Below, in pieces: positions 38,521 to 48,974 of a DNA stretch of 61,146 nucleotides. How positions within the stretch are numbered: the first letter of the stretch is position 1; each line of letters begins with the position of its first letter. The stretch comes from Paenibacillus cisolokensis (GTDB lineage Bacteria; Bacillota; Bacilli; Paenibacillales; Paenibacillaceae), in NCBI RefSeq assembly GCF_018403665.1, contig NZ_BOVJ01000006.1, forward strand, positions 1 to 61,146. The letters are read 5' to 3'. The position numbers and the translations under genes are program-made. The notes under the pieces are model-generated. The model saw only the letters and a list, made by a program, of their open reading frames with translations, made no database searches and was not told the DNA's origin.

Positions 38521-39288
38521 ATGGCAAAAGAGCTTCAACCGCTATACGTACAGCCGGAGTTTACAAGTATCGAGGAGGAGCGTCAACACCGGAAGGAGCG
38601 TTTGGCGGTCGCGTTCCGGCTGTTCGACCGATTCGGTTTTAACGAGGGCGTTGCCGGTCACATTACCGTGAGAGATCCGGAAAAAACGGATCACTATTGG
38701 GTCAATCCTCTTGGCGTGCATTTCAAAAAAATAAGAGTAAGCGATCTGCATTTGGTTAATCATGCCGGCGAGGTAATCGTAGGCAACCGCCCGATCAACA
38801 AAGCGGCGATTGCCATTCATACACAGATCCACCGGGCGAGGCCGGATGTCATCGCCGCCGCGCATTCGCATTCGCTTTACGGGAAGGCTTGGTCTGCCCT
38901 GGGAAGATTGCTGGACCCGTTAACGCAGGATTCATGCGTTTTTTATGAGGACCACGGCTTATACGACAACTTTGGCGGAGTCGTGCTGGATCAAAGCGAA
39001 GGCGAACGAATTGCCAAGGCGCTCGGCTCTTATAAAGCGGTTATTTTGCGAAATCACGGGCTGCTGACGGTCGGAACGAGCGTCGATGAGGCGGCTTACT
39101 GGTTTATTGCGATGGATCGGGCCTGCCATGCGCAGCTTCTTGCCGAAGCGGCGGGAAATCCGAAACCGATCGATCATGAGACCGCGAAGCTTACGCATTC
39201 GCAATTGTCCAGGCCGGACAGCGGGTGGTACAATTTTCAGCCGTTATATGAAATCCTGGTCGAAGAACAGCCTGACGTGCTTCTCTGA
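38521..39288 (+). CDS. Class II aldolase/adducin family protein
   Basis: A 255-residue protein of the aldolase II fold. Zinc ligands are visible as His-x-His in VIAAAHSHSLYGKAW near residue 118 and a later His in AVILRNHGLLTVG near 182. The N-terminal GFNEGVAGHITVRDPEKTDH is typical of the adducin-like group. Family members are aldolases or decarboxylases acting on short sugar or keto-acid substrates; the substrate is unknown. AAAGGGAGAG precedes the ATG. It is the first gene past sigK, with an ABC binding protein gene 51 bases downstream. Confidence 0.85.
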   Translation: MAKELQPLYVQPEFTSIEEERQHRKERLAVAFRLFDRFGFNEGVAGHITVRDPEKTDHYWVNPLGVHFKKIRVSDLHLVNHAGEVIVGNRPINKAAIAIHTQIHRARPDVIAAAHSHSLYGKAWSALGRLLDPLTQDSCVFYEDHGLYDNFGGVVLDQSEGERIAKALGSYKAVILRNHGLLTVGTSVDEAAYWFIAMDRACHAQLLAEAAGNPKPIDHETAKLTHSQLSRPDSGWYNFQPLYEILVEEQPDVLL

Positions 39289-39339
39289 TTTGCGCTTTTG
39301 CATGATACCGGGATTTTATATTGGGGAGTGGATTGATTG

Positions 39340-40382
39340 ATGAAGAGAAACCGGTTTTACGAAAGCAGATGATAGCTTCCTTGGCGATTGCGGCGCTTGC
39401 CGTCCTCGTTCTGGCCGCTTGCGGCGAAAAGCCGGATGATCCCGTTAACGGTACGGCTGGCGGTCAAGCGGAAAAGACTAAATCGGAAGAAAATAAAATC
39501 GACCTTTCGCAGGTGACGCTGGTGTTGGGCGATCAAGCCGGAGGGTACCGTGCGAGAGTGGAGGCGGCCAAAGTATTGGAAGGAACGCCGTACAAAATCA
39601 AGTGGGCGAATTTTCAAGGAGCCGCTCCTTTATTCGAAGCGGTAAGGTCGGGTGAAGTGGATACGGCTCCCGCCGGGGATACGCCTGTGTTGCAAGCGGC
39701 CGGTTCCAACGTGCCGATCAAAATTGTGGCTACGACGACGAACTCCAGCAAGAGTGTAGCGATTCTTGTTCCTGAAGACTCGCCGATTCAATCGATTGCC
39801 GATCTTAAAGGGAAAACCGTCGTCGTCTCTTCCGCCAAGGGCAGCATTGCCCAATATTTGCTCATCGGCGCTCTGAAAGAAGCGGGGCTTACCGTCGATG
39901 ACGTAAAAATAAGCTTTGTGCTGCCGACGGATGCGCTCGCCGCGTTTACCGCCGGAAAGATCGAGGTATGGGCCACGTTCGATCCGTACAATGCCATCGC
40001 CCAAGGGCAAGGGGCGCGTGTACTCAGGGACGGCACGGATATCAATACGGGCATCGGATTTTTGACCGCATCCGACAAAGCGCTGGCGGATCCGGGCAAA
40101 AGGGCCGCGATTCAAGATGTATTGCAACGTTTCGCCAAAGCCTGGGATTGGAGCAATCGGAACCTGGACGAGTATGCCAAGGTATACCAGAATCAAACCC
40201 GGCTGGAAGAGGACGTGGCCAAAGCCGTAGTCGGACGGGGGGAACAAAGCTTCCGTCCGGTGACCGACGACGATATCAAGAGGGTCCAGCAGGTCAGCGA
40301 CATATTTTACGAGCTGCAGGTGCTTCCCGCCAAAGTCGATGTGAACCAATTCGTGGATAAAACGCTGTTTGCTCCCAAATAA
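39340..40382 (+). CDS. SsuA/TauA-like ABC substrate-binding lipoprotein
   Basis: Repaired to 347 residues by adding one base to T run 39355-39358: MKRNRFLRKQMIASLAIAAL then lipobox VLAAC. The binding domain is SsuA-like: GEVDTAPAGDTPVLQAAGS, IQSIADLKGKTVVVSSAKGS, AFTAGKIEVWATFDPYNAIA. Such proteins bind aliphatic sulfonates, taurine or nitrate-type ligands. No permease or ATPase genes follow; a terminator comes directly after, so it is an orphan component. GGGGAGTGG precedes the start. Confidence 0.85.
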
Positions 40383-40420
40383 ACCGACATTGCGCCAAGC
40401 GAGATGTCGTTGTCTGCCGG

Positions 40421-40464
40421 AGACTTCCTATCACCGACAAGCGGTCGGATAGGGAGTCTTTTTT
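40421..40464 (+). terminator. Terminator after the binding-protein gene
   Basis: AGACTTCCTAT (40421-40431) pairs with ATAGGGAGTCT (40449-40459) with one mismatch, an inner CGAC/GTCG stem, and six T. Confidence 0.88.
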
Positions 40465-40597
40465 GCGAGGAAGAATGAAATTACCGTTAGTAATGTCAAC
40501 CAATTCTGTTATAATTGATTTGTTTACAATGCAAGTAGAGACTGAAAGTTGGAAAAGTTGGCTACCCCAAAAAAACGATACGGAGAAGATGATGTTA

Positions 40598-41733
40598 ATG
40601 ATCTATACGTGCAAAATCGAACTGGACGAAATTAATCCGAAGATTTGGCGGGAATTTCAATTTCACCCGGATGTGACTTTTCATCAGCTGCACGAAATGA
40701 TCCAGTTCATCATGGGTTGGGATAATTACCATTTGTACGAGTTTCACGTGAATGAACGAGCGATCGGGTTGCCCGATCCGACATTTTCATATATGGAAAA
40801 CCGCGAGGTGCTGGATGCACGCAGAGAAACGGTTCAGAAACATGTAACCAAGGAAAATACGGTTTTTTCCTACACATACGATTTCGGCGATGATTGGCGG
40901 CACACCGTAACTGTGGTAAGGATCGATTCTTCGACAGTAATCGACCCTGTTCCGGTTTGTCTGGGAGGAGCCCGCAATTGTCCGCCGGAAGATGTCGGTG
41001 GCGCATGGGCATACCAGCATATGTTGGAAGCGCTGTCCACCCCGAATCATCCGGAACGGGCAGAATTTACGGAGTGGCTTGGACAGGAATATGATGCCGA
41101 ACGTTTTTCCTGCGATGAAGTGAACGTTATATTAAAAAGCACAAGAACAAGCTCATTCCCAAATCGCTAATCCAACAACCTGAATTGAAAAAGCCGGTTA
41201 AACTGACCAAATCCGCTCTGAACAAGCATTTGAAACAAATGAGTCGGGACGAACTGGTTGAACTGGTCAAAGCGTGTTACGGTGCCAGCAAAGACATAGA
41301 GAAGTTTCTTGCTGTAAAAATATTGGGCGATGAAGCGGTAGAGAATTTATTTCATGAATATCGCAAAAAGATTGAGAACGAATTTTTCCCTGAACGCGGT
41401 CATGCAAAGCTTAGACTGCAAGAGGCTAAAAAAGCGATTTCGGAATTTGAAAGATTGACCGGCAATGTCAAGTACAGTTTGGAATTGAAGTTAATCTATG
41501 TCGAAAGCGGCGTCTCCTTCACACTGACCTATGGCGATATAGATGAACGGTTTTATTACAGTATGGAGTCTATGTACTCCGATGTCATTAAAACCGTGAA
41601 CGAGGACGAAACAGCCGGGTTGTTCGACCAATATGAGGATAGAATCAGAGCCATTGTTTCGAATACGATGGGAATCGGCTGGGGCTTCCATCACAATTTG
41701 CACGATCTTTACGTTCAATTAAGATGGATCTAA
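40598..41733 (+). CDS. pRiA4b-ORF3-like/DUF6155 fusion protein
   Basis: Adding one base to A run 41134-41138 fuses two adjacent frames into 378 residues. Residues 1-190 are a plasmid pRiA4b ORF-3-like domain (KIELDEINPKIWREFQFHPD, YDFGDDWRHTVTV, CLGGARNCPPEDVGG). The rest is DUF6155 (LNKHLKQMSRDELVELVKAC, AISEFERLTGNVKYSLELKL). The deleted copy at 21155-21729 has the same domain order, supporting a single gene. ATG 40598 is chosen because it aligns with the start of that copy. Function unknown; pRiA4b-ORF3 domains are common near mobile elements. Confidence 0.8.
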
Positions 41734-41739
41734 AATGGG

Positions 41740-41990
41740 ATAGAAGAAGGGTTTATCGAGCCTCGTGATCAGGAAGCCAAAAGATGTTCAAGAAAGAACT
41801 GCAGGTTACGTTCACGAAATATTTGACCGAGAAGCGGACAAAGCGTGCGTGCGAGCTATTGCGGAATTGTCCGATCGGCGAGGTGGCCGAACGGACCGGT
41901 TGCCGCGATTTATTCTATTTTGCCAAGCCGTTCAAAAAGCAGATGGGATGCACCCCTTCGGAATATCGGAACGACGCGCGGCCGGGCTGA
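41740..41990 (+). pseudogene. Fic C-terminal scrap joined to AraC-family scrap
   Basis: At 41743-41784 the frame reads EEGFIEPRDQEAKR, identical to part of the winged helix of the Fic protein at 24550-24600. It then switches to FKKELQVTFTKYLTEKR...DLFYFAKPFKKQMG, the second helix-turn-helix of an AraC-type regulator, ending at 41988-41990. Neither has its own start region. This is a junction of two broken genes and marks a past rearrangement next to the sigK element. Confidence 0.7.
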
Positions 41991-42091
41991 ACCGGCCGGC
42001 GTTCGGCGCCGGCATCAGTTGGATCGAACCGGTTATTTCCGGGATATGATGGATGGCGCCCCGCGCATATCGCGCGTATTCCGATATCGCT

Positions 42092-43346
42092 TTAGCTATC
42101 CGAATGATTCCGGCGGATATTTACCGATGATTGGGGACGGATAGGGAAGCGGGACCGGATCATCGGAAGCAGGAAGATGACAACCCCCACCCATCCGCAA
42201 ATCGAAGCCGCAAACAACATGATCGAAAAAGGCAGCGTCTCGGACAGGCCGGTGCTGAGCAGCGGGCCGATCGTGCCGCGAATGCCGAACAACAGCAGGT
42301 GCAGGCCGAACACGGTCGCTTCCCGGCCGGGCGCGAGGCGGAACACATAGGCCATGATGCCGATATCCCAGATGGCGTCGCCGATCCCCTGGATGCCGCT
42401 GCCGATCAGGACGACCGGATAGCTTTCGGAGAATCCGTACAGCATCGGCACGACGGCGAAAGCGGCGATGCCGTAGACGATAATTTTTCCGGATCGAATT
42501 TGTCGATCAGAATGCCGATGACGAAATAAGCGATCAGCAAACAGGCGAAATAGGTCGTGCGTGCCATCCCGATTTCAAAAAAACTGAGCGCCAGCCGCTC
42601 TTTCTGGATAAGCTGGTAAAGCGGCTGCGAAAGAATATTGCCGAAACCGCTGAACGACGAGGCGATCAGAAAATGACCAGCGCCCGGTTTTGCCGGGCGT
42701 ATTGCCACTGTTCGCGCAGCGCCAGCCGTTTCCTGTCGCCGGATGGCTCAGCGGGAGCGACCGTTTCTTTCAACCCGAAGTAGATCAGGATCGAAAGGAC
42801 GCCGGCGATGGCGGCATAGGCGAGCGGTCCGGACGAACCGTACCGGTCCGACCAGATCCCGACAAGCGAAGCGATCGGAATCATCAAGAGACCCATGAGC
42901 ACCCGGACATAACCCATCAGCCTTCCGCGGTAATGGGCAGGGAAAACCCGGGTCATGAGCGAAGGGTAGGCCGGAGCCTGGATGCCCATCAGCAGATGGA
43001 AGATGAGCGCCGTGACGACAAATACCCAGGGCGAGACAAACAAAGCCGGCAACAGGATAAGCGCCCGGCCGATCAGGTTGGGGATGATGGTAAACATTTT
43101 GGGGCTGGATTGTTCGATCCAGCCGGTCCACAGCGGCGAGAAAATAAGACCGACCGCCGGGGCGGCCGACAGAATGCCGACCTGTAAACTGTTGGCCCCG
43201 GCGTCGATCGCCATCGGAATATAAAACTGGTTGAAGACGACGTTAAACAGGCTGAACAGGCCGCTGGCCGCCAGATCGAGCTGAAAGTTTCTGGTGGCGT
43301 CCGGGGAAAGCTGCCCGCCGAACGAAAAATTGAAGTTGAACCGCAT
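42092..43346 (-). CDS. MFS transporter, two frame breaks
   Basis: Repaired to 418 residues by adding one base to A run 42670-42673 and one to T run 42484-42488, both on the plus strand. About 12 transmembrane segments; the N-terminal half contains MAIDAGANSLQVGILSAAPA and the loop AHYRGRLMGYVRVLMG (major facilitator motif A-like). The second half includes IGILIDKFDPEKIIVYGIAA. No recognised substrate. It is transcribed away from the sulfatase operon and toward the Fic/AraC scrap, with no partner gene. Confidence 0.78.
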
Positions 43347-43473
43347 TTTGTACGAATGGCACCCTTTTTCCTATGTGTCGAAAGTCAAAAGCCGGCTTAG
43401 GCGCATAGGCAGATTATTTCTATACTGTAGATTTACACGAACGGCCCGTTCGCGCAAGTGTTTTTTTTGTTAG

Positions 43474-44052
43474 GTGGGTTTTGGCGCGTTTTTGGCGCTT
43501 ATCCGGATAAAATCTTCCCAAGGCAGCGATTCCGCGACCTATGCCGAATACAAGCAGCCTAGCGCCCACGGCGCCTTATGGGATGATCCTGTCCGAGAAA
43601 TATTGTGGACGATCGGAAACAGCGAAATCGCCGGCCTGAAAATTTCCGGAATGGCGGCCGCTCCCGAAATCAGCGTCCACGTCCGGCTGCAGGTCGACCG
43701 GCTGGACGGTCACGACATTCAGCCTGTCTACGGCGATGCTGACCGGTTGTGGGTCGCTTCCGGCGGCAAAGTGTACCAGTATGTGATATCGACCAATTCG
43801 CTTGACCTCTCGTATTCCGGAGCCGACATGATCAGCCGCGTCGGCGTCAAGGCGGTCGGCAACCAATGGTCCGGTCAGGTGGTGCAGACCGTGACCGATG
43901 ATGCCAAGACGCCGAAGGGCGGCTGCAGCACGCGGAACAATTGATGCACGGAAAGCGTCGATTTCTTCCAGCCCGATTCGATGCGCACCGTTCCGGGCGC
44001 GGCGTTCTACAAGGCGAGGATCATGAATCCGTTCTATGATCTTGCGAGATAG
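43474..44052 (+). pseudogene. Unrecognised ORF remnant
   Basis: One frame to 43944 reads SEIAGLKISGMAAAPEISVH, GDADRLWVASGGKVYQYVIS and VGNQWSGQVVQTVTDDAKTP. Another frame near 43960-44052 reads SVDFFQPDSMRTVPGAAFYK and stops at 44050-44052. The first part resembles a beta-rich extracellular protein. There is no clear start with a ribosome binding site, and the two parts are out of frame, so this is probably a decayed gene. No family assigned. Confidence 0.4.
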
Positions 44053-44116
44053 TCTGCATCGAACGCGAAGAGACCGTCCGGGCTTGTCCCGGCGGTCTCG
44101 CTCTTTAAAAATTACA

Positions 44117-44145
44117 TTGACAAGCGTAGAAGGAATTGTTAAGAT
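44117..44145 (+). promoter_or_regulatory. Promoter of the sulfatase/ABC operon
   Basis: TTGACA (44117-44122), 17-base spacer, TAAGAT (44140-44145). It is about 240 bases upstream of the binding-protein gene, leaving a long leader with two hairpins. Confidence 0.7.
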
Positions 44146-44190
44146 CTAACATTATATTATTCTTATTGTTTTAGTAGGTTTAATCGAAGC

Positions 44191-44293
44191 AAGGAACCGC
44201 GTTCCTTTCGGTACAAAAAAACATAGACCAAGTCGACCAAACCGTTGGAGACATAGGAGATGGGCTTTTCAGCCCTTATTTCCTATGTTTTTT
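44191..44293 (+). promoter_or_regulatory. Leader with hairpin and intrinsic terminator (possible attenuator)
   Basis: The first hairpin is AAGGAAC/GTTCCTT (44191-44207). The second is ACATAGGA (44251-44258) with TCCTATGT (44281-44288), enclosing GGGC/GCCC and followed by six T. The terminator sits inside the leader of the operon, 94 bases before the first ATG. Transcription must read through it, so an antitermination mechanism or ligand-responsive leader is possible. Alternatively it terminates transcription from upstream. It is not a recognisable T-box. Confidence 0.5.
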
Positions 44294-44386
44294 GTTTTTT
44301 CGGGGTAATTTTCCCGGAATTCGCCGTGGGAAACCGGCTTTTTGAGCGGAATCTTTGCTGACAAAATGGCAACAGGAGGAGTCTTC

Positions 44387-45757
44387 ATGAAGAAAATCAA
44401 TGTTGTGGTTACGGTTATTCTGGCTTTCGCGATGCTGCTCTCCGCGTGTGCGGTGCCGGGGCAACGAGGGAGCGCGCTTTCGAAACCGACGGATGCCGCG
44501 GGCAAGCCCGCAGACCAAAACGCCCAGTCCGCAGGAAGCGGCAAGTCTGCCGACGGTCAGGTCATTTCCATCGCGCTGCACGATTCGCCGTGGCTGCCGG
44601 CGGTCCAAGCGATGGCGCCTGTCTATGAGCAACAAACAGGCCATAAAATCGACCTGCACGTTTTCCCGTATAACGGGCTTTACGAGAAGCTTGTTACGGC
44701 ATCGGCAGTAAAACACAGCGAATTCGACCTCGTATTTATGGATCAGGGATGGCTGCCAATGCTGTATTCCGTCGATTACATAACGCCGATTAACGAAGTG
44801 GATCCGAATTATAATCCGGACCCGGAAATTCTGGAGTACGATTATTTTACGAGATGGAACAAAGAGAAACAGTATCCGACCGCGGACGGCACTTTAATGA
44901 CGCTTCCGATTAACGGCAATTTGCAGCTGCTGTTCTATCGGACCGATATTCTGGAGGAGCTCGGCGTAGCTCCGCCGAAGACGTGGGAGGAAGTCGAAAG
45001 CATTGCCCAAAAGGTGCATGACCCCAAAAACAATATATACGGATTTGTTACGGGCGGTCAGACAGGCAACCGGGTAGCGTACGACTTTTTGCCCTTCCTG
45101 TATTCGCATGGCGGCAGCCTGTTTGCGGATGCCGCAAGCGGCGATTTGACGGTGACCATTCATAACGATGCCGGGAAACGGGCGGTCGACACCTGGCTGA
45201 ATTTGATGACCAAGTACGGGCCTCCCAATATCGGGGATGTCACGCAGGCGGACGTCATGTCCTATCTGACTACGGGAAAAGTGGCGATGGGACTTACCGT
45301 AGCCGCGCAGTACTCCTTTATGGATAATCCGAAATATTCAGTGGTGCAAAACAAGATCGGGTATGTCGTACCGCCAGCGGGAGAAGGCGGCAACCCCGCA
45401 AGCGTAAGCGGTCCTTTCCTGATGGGCATTCCGAGAGGAAGCGACAACAAGGAGGCAGCGCTTGATTTTATGAAATGGATCACCTCCAAAGAGGTGCAAA
45501 TTGAGTACGCAAAGGCGGGAGCCGTACCGATCCGAAGCGATGTCTACGACTCCGAAATCGCGGATCTGCCGGAGCTCCGATACTTGAAAGCAATGAAAGA
45601 AGCGGCTAAATATTCCGTATCGCGGCCGGGAGTCACGATTTATCCCCAATTCGAAGATATTTTGGGACTTTACCTGAACAAGGCGCTGATCGGGCAAATA
45701 AGCGGCGAAGAAGCGCTCGCCAAAATTGCGGAAGAAGCATCGAAAATCGCGAAATAA
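44387..45757 (+). CDS. ABC transporter sugar-binding lipoprotein
   Basis: A 456-residue family 1 solute-binding protein. The lipoprotein signal has lipobox LLSAC (Cys near 21), a linker rich in Ala/Ser/Gln, and a domain with HKIDLHVFPYNGLYEKLVTA and AKAGAVPIRSDVYDSEIADL. AGGAGG lies 8 bases before the ATG. It delivers substrate to the two permeases downstream. The co-transcribed sulfatase suggests a sulfated carbohydrate, or the sugar left after desulfation. The ATPase is absent from the locus. Confidence 0.9.
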   Translation: MKKINVVVTVILAFAMLLSACAVPGQRGSALSKPTDAAGKPADQNAQSAGSGKSADGQVISIALHDSPWLPAVQAMAPVYEQQTGHKIDLHVFPYNGLYEKLVTASAVKHSEFDLVFMDQGWLPMLYSVDYITPINEVDPNYNPDPEILEYDYFTRWNKEKQYPTADGTLMTLPINGNLQLLFYRTDILEELGVAPPKTWEEVESIAQKVHDPKNNIYGFVTGGQTGNRVAYDFLPFLYSHGGSLFADAASGDLTVTIHNDAGKRAVDTWLNLMTKYGPPNIGDVTQADVMSYLTTGKVAMGLTVAAQYSFMDNPKYSVVQNKIGYVVPPAGEGGNPASVSGPFLMGIPRGSDNKEAALDFMKWITSKEVQIEYAKAGAVPIRSDVYDSEIADLPELRYLKAMKEAAKYSVSRPGVTIYPQFEDILGLYLNKALIGQISGEEALAKIAEEASKIAK

Positions 45758-45784
45758 AAGGCAGCCGTTTTACACAGGGGGAAC

Positions 45785-46681
45785 ATGATGCTTTCTAAAA
45801 AATTCGGCACGGACCGGGCATTTCTTTTTTGGATGCTGGCGCCGGCAAGTTTAGTCCTTCTCGTTTTCACCGCCTATCCTATATTCAATTTAATCGGCTT
45901 AATGTTCAGTCAGGTGGAACTGACGGAGATCGGATTCCTGATCCAGTTCACCGGACTTGAAAATTGGAAATGATTGATTTCGGATCAAGTGTTCATCTCC
46001 TCCGTTTTCAAAACGCTGATCTATATGGCCGGAAGCGTTGGCGGCGAAGTCGTTCTCGGCATGACGCTGGCCTTGCTGGTCAGTCAAGGGCTTAAAGTGT
46101 CGGGACCGCTCCGCGCCGTACTGCTGCTGCCGATGATGATCTCGCCGGTGGCCGTCGGCTTGATCTGGAGACTGCTGTACAATCCCGAATTCGGCCTGAT
46201 CAATACGACGCTGAAAGCGATAGGGCTTCCGGCAGTCGGATGGCTTTCGGACGCCAATGCCGCGATGGCGGCGATTATTCTGAGCGATATCTGGCAGTGG
46301 ACCGCATATGTCTACCTGATCCTGCTTGCGGGTCTCGAGTCGCTGCCCCGCGAGCCGTTCGAATCGGCGGAAGTGGACGGCGCCACCGCATGGCAGCAGT
46401 TTTGGTATGTGACGCTTCCGATGTTGAAACCTACCTTGTTTGTCGCAGTTTTGTTCAGAGCATTGGACGCGTTGAAAGCTTTCGATAAAGTGGTCATTTT
46501 AACTCAGGGGGGACCCGGGGACGCGACAGAACTTGCCAGCCTGTTCGCATACAAGATCACTTTCCGGTATTGGGAGCTCGGTTACGGATCGCTCATTGCC
46601 GGTGTGCTTATCATGATCGGCGCGCTGTTAAGCTGGAGCTTGAACAAACTGATCAGATCAGGAGATTCCAATGACAAGTAA
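45785..46681 (+). CDS. ABC sugar transporter permease with in-frame TGA
   Basis: About 298 codons, six transmembrane segments, EAA loop PFESAEVDGATAWQQFWYVT near residue 195. The frame is interrupted by TGA at 45971-45973 in GLENWK-stop-LISDQVFISSVFKT. Alignment-like continuity on both sides suggests an original CGA (Arg) changed to TGA. Unlike most breaks here it is a substitution, so it may be a real nonsense mutation or a base error. Restart at TTG 45974 would omit the first helix. It pairs with the next permease, whose gene overlaps it by 11 bases. Confidence 0.75.
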
Positions 46682-47501
46682 AGCTAAAATCAACATGATT
46701 CGCTATATGATTCTGGTTATCGCCATTATCGTAACGATCATGCCGTTCCTGTTTATTATCGCGACCTCTTTGAAAGATTTTATCTCCATCATGTCCAATA
46801 AAATCTTGTTCAGCCCTACGCTGGACAACTATAAAGAACTATTTTTTCCAGGGGATCGGATTATCCGAAATATTTGAGGAACAGCGTAATTGTCGCTACC
46901 GTTTCGACCGTATTTTCAATCGCGATCGGTACGATGGGGGCTTATGCGCTGTCATGGCTCAAGGTGCCTTATAAGCTGGACGTCATCCTGCTTTCCTGGT
47001 TGCTCGTCGTTCGGATCATTCATCCGATGGCGCTGGCCATTCCTTTTTTCTTTATTTTAAATAGTTTTGGTTTATACGATACGAAGCTTGCTCTTATTTT
47101 GATTTACACGGCGATGAACATGCCGTTTACCATCTGGATGATGAAGGCGTTTTTCGACGAGCTGCCCAGAAGCCTCGGAGAGGCGGCCGAAATCGACGGC
47201 TGTTCCAAGTTCGGCGCCTTCCGGCGAATCGCCCTGCCCCTTGTCGGCCCGGGATTGGCGGCATCCGTCATTTTTGCTTTATGCTGGCGTGGAACGAGTT
47301 CCTGCTTGCATTAATTCTCACCTCTACGCCGAATGCCATGACGTTCCCGGTAGGCATCTCGCGGCTGTCGCAGCCTTACAGCGTCAATTGGGGGAGTATG
47401 AGCGCGGCAGCCACGACCTTTTCTTTACCGATTTTTTCCTCGCTCTCGTTGTGCAAAAACATATCGTCAAAGGCATGACAATGGGCGCAGTAAAAGGCTG
47501 A
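46671..47501 (+). CDS. ABC sugar transporter permease, three frame breaks
   Basis: Repaired to 277 residues by adding one base at T run 46842-46847 (restores SRGSDYPKYLRNSVIVA), one at T run 47278-47280 (restores VIFAFMLAWNEFLLALIL) and one at T run 47432-47437 (restores FFLALVVQKHIVKG). The EAA loop is SLGEAAEIDGCSKFGAFRRI and the ending GMTMGAVKG is typical. All three are homopolymer shortenings, so the gene is probably intact. It forms the transporter with the preceding permease. Confidence 0.8.
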
Positions 47502-47579
47502 TTCAGACCCGATTGCCGGAAATGGCTGCCCCGATCTGAAAGCTGCAAGCAGACCTACGTACTAGAGGTGTATGTGAAA

Positions 47580-48971
47580 ATGGATAAAAAACCGAACCTT
47601 TTGTTCGTCATTACGGACGATCAGCGGTTTGACACCATAGCGGCACTGGGCAACAAGGATGTGAAGACGCCCAATCTTGACGAGATTGTAAGAAACGGGA
47701 CATCTTTCGTGCAAGCCCATATGCCCGGCGGGTCTACCCATCCTGTCTGCATGCCGAGCAGAGCTATGATTCATACCGGCAAGACGTTGTTCCGTTGGGA
47801 GGATCATGGCGAAACGATCCCGAAGGACCATGTTTTGCTGGGCGAAGTTCTCCGCCGGGAGGGGTATCGGACGTTCGCTGTCGGCAAATGGCACAACGGA
47901 ACGGAATCGTTCACGAGAAGCTTTGAGGACGGAGGCAATATCTTTTTCTCGGGAATGTGGGATCATTGGAACGTGCCGGTTTGTGATTACGATCCGACAG
48001 GCGCGTACGATAACGTCAAAAATTTCATCAGCAATCCGTTTTATGAGAGTGCCGTGACGAGGCTGCACTGCGATCGCATCGTACCGGGCAAACATTCCAG
48101 CGAACTGTTCGGCGAAACGGCCGTCAAATGGCTGGAAAGCTACGACCGCGAGGACCCTTTTTTCCTGTATCTCGCATTTATGGCGCCGCATGATCCGAAA
48201 AGCTGTCCCGATGAATTTATCGAGATGTACGATCCGGACAGCATTCATTTGCCCGACAATCTGGCGGAAGCGCATCCTTTTAATTTCAGCATGCAATATC
48301 ACCGCGATGAAGTGCTGGCGCCCTATCCCAGAACGCCGGAAATTGTACGCAAGCATATGGCGGAATATTACGCCATGATCAGCCATATGGACCATCAGCT
48401 CGGGAAAGTGATCGATACGCTGAAACGCAAGGGGAAATACGAAAATACGATTATCGTGTTTGTGTCCGACCACGGGATCGCCATGGGACAGCACGGCTTG
48501 TTCGGCAAACAGAATACGTACGATCACAGCATCCGGATTCCGTTAATTTTCGCCGGACCGGGGATTCCCAAAAATGAAATCCGGAACACCTACGTGTATC
48601 ATTTTGATATTTTTCCGACGTTATGCGATCTGATCGGCGTACAAATTCCGGCGTCGCTGGAAGCAAAAAGCTTGATGCCGGCTTTGAAGGACGATAAGGT
48701 GCAAATGCGGGACAGCTTGTATTTCGCCTATGCCGATGTCATTCGCGGGACGAAAGACAGAAGGTACAAGCTTATCGAATACCGCTGGAAAGACGTCCGT
48801 GTCACCCAACTGTTCGATCTGTACGAGGATCCGCAGGAAACGAACAATTTGTTCGGCAAGCCGGGCTATCAGAACGTGACGTCCCAATTGAGGGAACGTT
48901 TGCTGCGCTATAAACAGGAATGGAACGACGACAGGGACGAGACGGGCAAAGTGTTCTGGAGCAATTATTAA
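47580..48971 (+). CDS. Sulfatase (alkaline-phosphatase superfamily)
   Basis: A 463-residue type I sulfatase. The start PNLLFVITDDQRFDTIAALG carries the metal-binding DD pair. The formylglycine signature is CMPSRAMIHTGKT near residue 62 (Cys-x-Pro-Ser-Arg), so activity needs a maturation enzyme encoded elsewhere. Further metal and active-site residues are in FVSDHGIAMGQHGLFGKQNT near 300. No signal peptide is visible, so it probably acts inside the cell after import by the ABC system encoded just upstream. GTG 47568 is an alternative start. A strong terminator follows. Confidence 0.92.
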   Translation: MDKKPNLLFVITDDQRFDTIAALGNKDVKTPNLDEIVRNGTSFVQAHMPGGSTHPVCMPSRAMIHTGKTLFRWEDHGETIPKDHVLLGEVLRREGYRTFAVGKWHNGTESFTRSFEDGGNIFFSGMWDHWNVPVCDYDPTGAYDNVKNFISNPFYESAVTRLHCDRIVPGKHSSELFGETAVKWLESYDREDPFFLYLAFMAPHDPKSCPDEFIEMYDPDSIHLPDNLAEAHPFNFSMQYHRDEVLAPYPRTPEIVRKHMAEYYAMISHMDHQLGKVIDTLKRKGKYENTIIVFVSDHGIAMGQHGLFGKQNTYDHSIRIPLIFAGPGIPKNEIRNTYVYHFDIFPTLCDLIGVQIPASLEAKSLMPALKDDKVQMRDSLYFAYADVIRGTKDRRYKLIEYRWKDVRVTQLFDLYEDPQETNNLFGKPGYQNVTSQLRERLLRYKQEWNDDRDETGKVFWSNY

Positions 48972-48974
48972 ATA

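Noticed and set aside
44191-44293. T-box riboswitch in the sulfatase leader
   Set aside because: An ACCGCG string and terminator are present, but the leader is too short for the specifier stem and the full T-box sequence is missing.
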